A DNA stretch of 24,147 nt from JBQKLI01 sp012798975. Its GTDB lineage: Bacteria > Bacillota > Clostridia > Tissierellales > Peptoniphilaceae. Both the position numbers and the translations under genes were made by a program. Location of the stretch: NCBI RefSeq assembly GCF_052116305.1, contig NZ_JBQKLI010000023.1:1-24147 (forward strand). The letters are read 5' to 3'. Below are positions 21,021 to 24,147 of the stretch, piece by piece (the stretch's first letter is position 1; each line of letters opens with the position of its first letter). The notes beneath the pieces were generated by a model. That model made no database searches, was not told the DNA's origin, and worked only from the letters and a program-made list of their open reading frames with translations.

Positions 21021-22382
21021 CTACTTTCCAACACAAAATTCTTTAAATATTTTATCTAATACATCGTCTTCGATGGTTTCTCCTGTGATTTCTCCCAGAA
21101 TTTCCCAAGTAGATTTCACATCGACTTCAAGACAGTCGATAGGGATGCCCATAGTATAATCGTTTAAGACTCTTTCCATGGATTCGATGGCTTTTCCAAT
21201 TAAGTCACGATGTCTTACATTGGTAACTAATACATCAGACTTCTGTACTACTTCACCCTCGTAGAACAGAGAAAGGATTTTGTCTTCCAAGTCCCCTATT
21301 CCTTCGCCTTTTAGTACGGATAGTTCTAAGATCGCCGTGTCTTCAGGAAGACCTAGTTCTTCTTTCACCCATTTCTTTTCGAGATCGCTTTTATTTAAAA
21401 CGATAATGGATTTTCTGTTTTTTAATAATTCTAGTATTTGTCTGTCTTCTTGGTCCAGTACTCTGGAAGCATCGAACAAGGCGATTACAAGATCTGCCCT
21501 TTCGATAAACTCCAAGGATTTATTGACACCCAAAGATTCTACCACATCTTCCGTTTCACGGATACCTGCAGTATCTACGATTTTAAGGGCGAAACCGCCT
21601 AAGTCGATATATTCTTCGATTACGTCTCTTGTTGTTCCCGGAATATCCGTAACAATGGCTTTATTTTCCCGAATAAGGGCATTCAAAAGGGAGGATTTTC
21701 CCACATTCGGTTTCCCTACGATAGTAGTTTGTATCCCCTCTCGGACGATCTTGCCTTGATTGGAAGAAAGATAAAGTCGTTCCAGATCTTCGAGAATTTC
21801 TCTTCCCTTTTCTTCGATAATGGTGTCTTCCAGTTCTTCCTGTCCGTCTTCCAAGAAGTTGATGGAGTATTCTATATGAGCCAGAATATCCAAAAGCTTC
21901 TGGCGGATGGTATAAATCTCTTTTTGAAGAGATCCTTCCAGCTGTTCTAAGGATGCATCATAAGCTTTTTCAGTTTTTGCCTGTATCATATCGATAACGG
22001 CTTCTGCCTGGCTAAGATCAAGTCTTCCATTTAAAAAAGCCCTTTTTGTAAATTCTCCGGGGCCTGCTGTATCTGCCCCTTTCTTTAAAAGTAGAGCCAA
22101 CACTTTTCGTACAGATATAATCCCTCCATGGGTATATATCTCTACCATATCTTCTGTCGTATATGTTTTCGGTCCTTTCATATAAGAGATCAGCACTTCG
22201 TCGATCAGCTGTCCTTCCTCTTCTATGTGGCCGTACGTCATCTTTCTATTATGAAACTCTGTTGAGTTTGCTGGTTTAAATACTTTGTCTGCGATTTCGA
22301 AAGCCTTCTCTCCGCTCATACGAACGATCCCGATACCGGCTTCTCCTGTAGCAGTTGAAATTGCGGCTATTGTTTTTTCCAT
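21021..22382 (-). CDS. mnmE: tRNA modification GTPase MnmE (TrmE)
   Basis: GTPase of 453 residues, partner of MnmG in U34 modification. The N-terminal folate-binding domain (residues 1-120, with GIGIVRMSG and GPGEFTKRAFLNGRLDL) is followed by the helical region and the inserted G domain: P-loop GKPNVGKS at 223-230, switch TDIPGTTRD, DTAGIRET at 270-277 and NKSD near 336. The protein ends in FCVGK, with the catalytic C-x-G-K cysteine at 451. All elements are intact. The ATG at 22382 has AGGAGG 6 nt upstream. In many Firmicutes jag and yidC precede this gene; here a divergent peptidase gene does, so the usual origin-side order is broken at this point. Confidence 0.98.
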   Translation of the reverse strand: MEKTIAAISTATGEAGIGIVRMSGEKAFEIADKVFKPANSTEFHNRKMTYGHIEEEGQLIDEVLISYMKGPKTYTTEDMVEIYTHGGIISVRKVLALLLKKGADTAGPGEFTKRAFLNGRLDLSQAEAVIDMIQAKTEKAYDASLEQLEGSLQKEIYTIRQKLLDILAHIEYSINFLEDGQEELEDTIIEEKGREILEDLERLYLSSNQGKIVREGIQTTIVGKPNVGKSSLLNALIRENKAIVTDIPGTTRDVIEEYIDLGGFALKIVDTAGIRETEDVVESLGVNKSLEFIERADLVIALFDASRVLDQEDRQILELLKNRKSIIVLNKSDLEKKWVKEELGLPEDTAILELSVLKGEGIGDLEDKILSLFYEGEVVQKSDVLVTNVRHRDLIGKAIESMERVLNDYTMGIPIDCLEVDVKSTWEILGEITGETIEDDVLDKIFKEFCVGK

Positions 22383-22403
22383 AATACGCCTCCTATCCTT
22401 TAA

Positions 22404-22412
22404 ATTATATCA
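22404..22412 (-). promoter_or_regulatory. Extended -10 promoter of mnmE
   Basis: The minus strand reads TGATATAAT, a perfect -10 with TGn extension, about 22 nt before the mnmE ATG. A leader of roughly 15 nt carries the AGGAGG site. The same design (extended -10, very short leader) is used by parA. Confidence 0.6.
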
Positions 22413-22771
22413 TACAAGTAAAGGGGAGAACGTTAAAAAAAGTGTGATAGTGTGAAAGAGGGGAGAGGGGAGTTGTGGTTGAAAATAATAAAAAGAATTA
22501 TTTTCTGCTTAAGATAGGTGGCAGATTTTTTTGTATTTTAGGATATCTATTTAGAAAATTTTAATTTTGTGAATTATTTAACTTTTAATTGTCCTAATCA
22601 AAGTAAGGTTGCTATTTTTCTATATCTCCACTTTAAAACTCTTTCATTCTCTATAATGGCAATATTTCACAAAGCGAAATATTGTTTTCTTTCCCTAATC
22701 TCTATAACTTAAAACCTATATCTTATTTCCCATTGGAAACGGATCTTTTATACTCAAACATATTGTTGCGA
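22413..22771. other. Divergent intergenic region between mnmE and the peptidase gene
   Basis: The first part (about 22442-22500) is a run almost free of C on the plus strand, made of TAGTGTGA, GAGGGGAG and similar short units. The rest is A/T-rich without a credible reading frame. It holds a 9-bp inverted repeat at 22660-22684 and TATAAT-like boxes. Confidence 0.55.
22660..22684. repeat. 9-bp inverted repeat upstream of the peptidase gene
   Basis: CAATATTTC and GAAATATTG are perfect complements around a 7-nt loop, followed on the plus strand by TTTTCTTT. It could be a weak plus-strand terminator of a short transcript or an operator for the gene that starts 125 bp downstream; the sequence does not decide. 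Confidence 0.45.
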
Positions 22772-22777
22772 TATAAT
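22772..22777 (+). promoter_or_regulatory. Possible -10 box of the peptidase gene
   Basis: A perfect TATAAT lies 31 bp before the ATG at 22809. No matching -35 is present 16-18 bp upstream, so this is only a candidate. Confidence 0.3.
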
Positions 22778-22808
22778 AATAATAATGATGTTTAAAAAGG
22801 GAGGTATT

Positions 22809-23909
22809 ATGAAAAAGATTAAGAAAATATTTTTATCTGCTTTGCCGATTATTATCGGGGTAGGGATTGGATTTTTAGGGAGTTATTTTGGGATTTATAA
22901 GGCTTTTGAGGTTCTGTTTGATAATATTTTTTATAATATTGTTTTTCTTGTACTTTCTCTTGCTGTGTCTGTGCTTATTGCTATCCTTTTTCATGAGCTA
23001 GGGCATTTGATCGCAGGGCTTTTAAGCGGATACGGCTTTCTATCTTACCGAGTAGGAAGTTTTGTTCTCGTAAAATACAGCACAGGCTATGAACTAAAGA
23101 GATACTCTATCCCGGGAACCGCCGGACAATGTCTTATGACTCCGCCGAAATATAATAATGGAAACTTTCCTTTTATCCTTTATAACAGCGGCGGCTGGAT
23201 AATGAATCTAGTCTTAGGAGGAATCGGCATTCTTATATATACTCTGTCGGAAAATCCTTTTTTACGGTATTTTTTGATTATCTTTATTGCAATACAAATT
23301 TTAGCCGCTTTATCCAATGCCATTCCCTTATCGATGGGTGTTCCAAATGACGGAAAGAATATTCAGATTTTAAAGAATAACCTTGAGGCGAGAGAAGGAT
23401 TCTGGTCCATGCTTCAAGTAAATGCACTGCTTACAGAGGGGATGGAGTATAAAGATATCCCGGAAAAATATCTAAAAGATCCTAAGGAGCTGACGATTCT
23501 AACGATCTATTATCCTTTATACCGTGCCATGGCTCTATTGCAGAGGGGAGAGTATGAACAAGCTTACGAACTTCAGAAAGAACTAATGAAACACCCGGAA
23601 GCCTTAACTATCAATGAAATCATCCTTCGATATGATCTTTTAACCACAAAGATCCTGCTATCTGATGACCAGGAAAACCTAAAAACTGAAATCGACCCAT
23701 ACCTGACAAAAGAATTCTATAAAATGGACAAAATCTTCAAAAGCTTCCTAAACAGAAACCGCTTTTGGATTCTCTATTATAAATACGTAGAGATCGACCC
23801 AAAAAAAGAAGAGGAGTACCAAAAAAACTTCAACAAAATCTGCGAAACCAATCCAAATAAAGGGGAGAACATTTCGGAGAGGAAAATTTTGGAAAAGACC
23901 ATGAAATAA
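22809..23909 (+). CDS. M50-type membrane zinc metallopeptidase with helical C-terminal domain
   Basis: Integral membrane protein of 366 residues, the only plus-strand gene. Membrane segments are at about 8-30, 41-61, 130-146 and 152-170. The zinc motif HELGH is at 62-66, inside a hydrophobic segment. The second metal-ligand motif is NAIPLSMGVPNDG at 170-182, where Asp181 takes the role of the Asp in the usual N-x2-P..DG motif of site-2 proteases. No PDZ domain is seen. The last 180 residues are a soluble, charged helical region (YPLYRAMALLQRGEYEQAYELQKELMKHPEALTINE) that looks TPR-like and may present substrates. I use the ATG at 22809, right after AAAGGGAGG, not the upstream ATG pair. The substrate is unknown, and no sigma factor, anti-sigma factor or peptide precursor gene is next to it. 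Confidence 0.85.
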   Translation: MKKIKKIFLSALPIIIGVGIGFLGSYFGIYKAFEVLFDNIFYNIVFLVLSLAVSVLIAILFHELGHLIAGLLSGYGFLSYRVGSFVLVKYSTGYELKRYSIPGTAGQCLMTPPKYNNGNFPFILYNSGGWIMNLVLGGIGILIYTLSENPFLRYFLIIFIAIQILAALSNAIPLSMGVPNDGKNIQILKNNLEAREGFWSMLQVNALLTEGMEYKDIPEKYLKDPKELTILTIYYPLYRAMALLQRGEYEQAYELQKELMKHPEALTINEIILRYDLLTTKILLSDDQENLKTEIDPYLTKEFYKMDKIFKSFLNRNRFWILYYKYVEIDPKKEEEYQKNFNKICETNPNKGENISERKILEKTMK

Positions 23910-23950
23910 AGAGTAGAAGAGTCATAGAGTGGGAGAGTAGAGATGTGGAA

Positions 23951-23973
23951 GAAACATGCAGCGTGTTTCTTTT
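23951..23973 (+). terminator. Likely terminator of the peptidase gene
   Basis: GAAACATG-CAG-CGTGTTTC forms an 8-bp stem with one G-U pair on the plus strand and is followed by TTTT. It lies 42 bp after the stop codon. Confidence 0.6.
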
Positions 23974-23979
23974 GAAGAT

Positions 23980-24021
23980 AAAAAATGTATCGGCCTCACC
24001 TTAAAGGGATAGGTCGATACA
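23980..24021 (-). terminator. Hairpin with T-run on the minus strand, paired with 24056-24102
   Basis: TGTATCGGCCT (23986-23996) pairs with AGGTCGATACA (24011-24021), with one non-canonical pair. On the minus strand it is followed by six T (23985-23980). It would stop transcripts entering from the right. Its sequence is a diverged inverted copy of the next hairpin. Confidence 0.6.
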
Positions 24022-24055
24022 TAAATTATTAACAATGGGTCTGTAAATAATTTTG

Positions 24056-24102
24056 TGTATCAACCTAAATCCTGAGTAAGGGTAAGGGTTGATACATTTT
24101 TT
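24056..24102 (+). terminator. Intrinsic terminator on the plus strand
   Basis: A perfect 10-bp stem (TGTATCAACC with GGTTGATACA) encloses 21 nt and is followed by six T. The 3' arm can instead pair with a downstream ATGTATCAA (24103-24111), giving an alternative hairpin. Confidence 0.8.
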
Positions 24103-24117
24103 ATGTATCAATATATG

Positions 24118-24137
24118 TCCATTCCTATAGGAATGGA
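24118..24137. repeat. Perfect 20-bp palindrome
   Basis: TCCATTCCTA is followed immediately by its exact complement, so the 20 bp are fully symmetrical. It lies inside the proposed mobile-element end. As RNA it could only form a hairpin with a small loop; as DNA it is a possible protein-binding site. Confidence 0.6.
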
Positions 24138-24147
24138 GCTTGTCTTA

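Larger units (their letters stand above)
24037..24147 (+). mobile_element. Possible end of an IS256-type insertion sequence (cut by window edge)
   Basis: GGGTCTGTAAATAATTTTGT followed by GTA at 24037-24059 looks like the terminal repeat of IS256/Mutator-type elements and resembles the sequence at the left edge of the window. A terminator hairpin directly inside such an end would protect a transposase from outside transcription. No transposase residues are visible before the window ends. Confidence 0.33.

Noticed and set aside
21280..21759. 159-codon plus-strand frame
   Set aside because: It is antisense to the GTPase domain of mnmE and is a shadow of that gene's codon pattern. The frames at 665-1090 and 12085-12414 are rejected for the same reason.

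Overview
The window reads as a chromosomal segment of a low-GC, Gram-positive anaerobe of the Clostridia/Tissierellia type. The reasons are strong AGGAGG-type ribosome sites, frequent GTG/TTG starts, A/T-rich intergenic DNA, the mnmE-mnmG-rsmG ... parA-parB block found near the replication origin of Firmicutes, and a DUF4446 gene close to parB as in many Clostridia. The species cannot be named from the sequence. All genes but one lie on the minus strand, so the text follows them from right to left.

Right part (22809-16577). A lone plus-strand M50-type membrane metallopeptidase gene is followed by several hairpins and a possible insertion-sequence end. Divergent from it is the operon mnmE-mnmG-rsmG (tRNA wobble-uridine modification and 16S rRNA methylation). 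It has an extended -10 promoter and a clean terminator. Then comes cinA.

Partition hub (15940-18400). Six copies of the 16-bp ParB site parS (TGTTTCACGTGAAACA, one with a single change) flank cinA: three between parA and cinA and three between cinA and rsmG. Five of the six carry an extra TGTTTC half-site 9-15 bp upstream in the same orientation. Next to parA are five imperfect 21-bp tandem repeats in phase with two helical turns, a 12-bp inverted repeat enclosing two DnaA-box-like sequences, and a compound hairpin. This is the most interesting non-coding structure in the window.

Middle part (15939-10471). parA and parB head an apparent six-gene operon with a cyclodeaminase/FchA-like gene, a class V (cysteine-desulfurase-like) PLP gene, a DUF4446 gene and pta. 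It ends in a textbook terminator 7 nt after pta. A UDG-superfamily DNA-deoxyinosine glycosylase gene follows.

Left part (9922-395). A surface-polysaccharide operon begins with an SH3b lipoprotein, a Wzz/CpsC-like protein, a CpsD-like tyrosine kinase and a Cps2A-like LCP attachment protein. After a perfect 14-bp hairpin come an initiating sugar-phosphate transferase, a WbuB-like glycosyltransferase, the complete CapE-CapF-CapG set for UDP-N-acetyl-L-fucosamine, and a second glycosyltransferase. No flippase, polymerase or CpsB/Wzb-type phosphatase is present here, so the cluster is incomplete in this window. The DNA just left of it looks like the end of an IS256-type element. The sugar-specific genes look more A/T-rich than the housekeeping genes.
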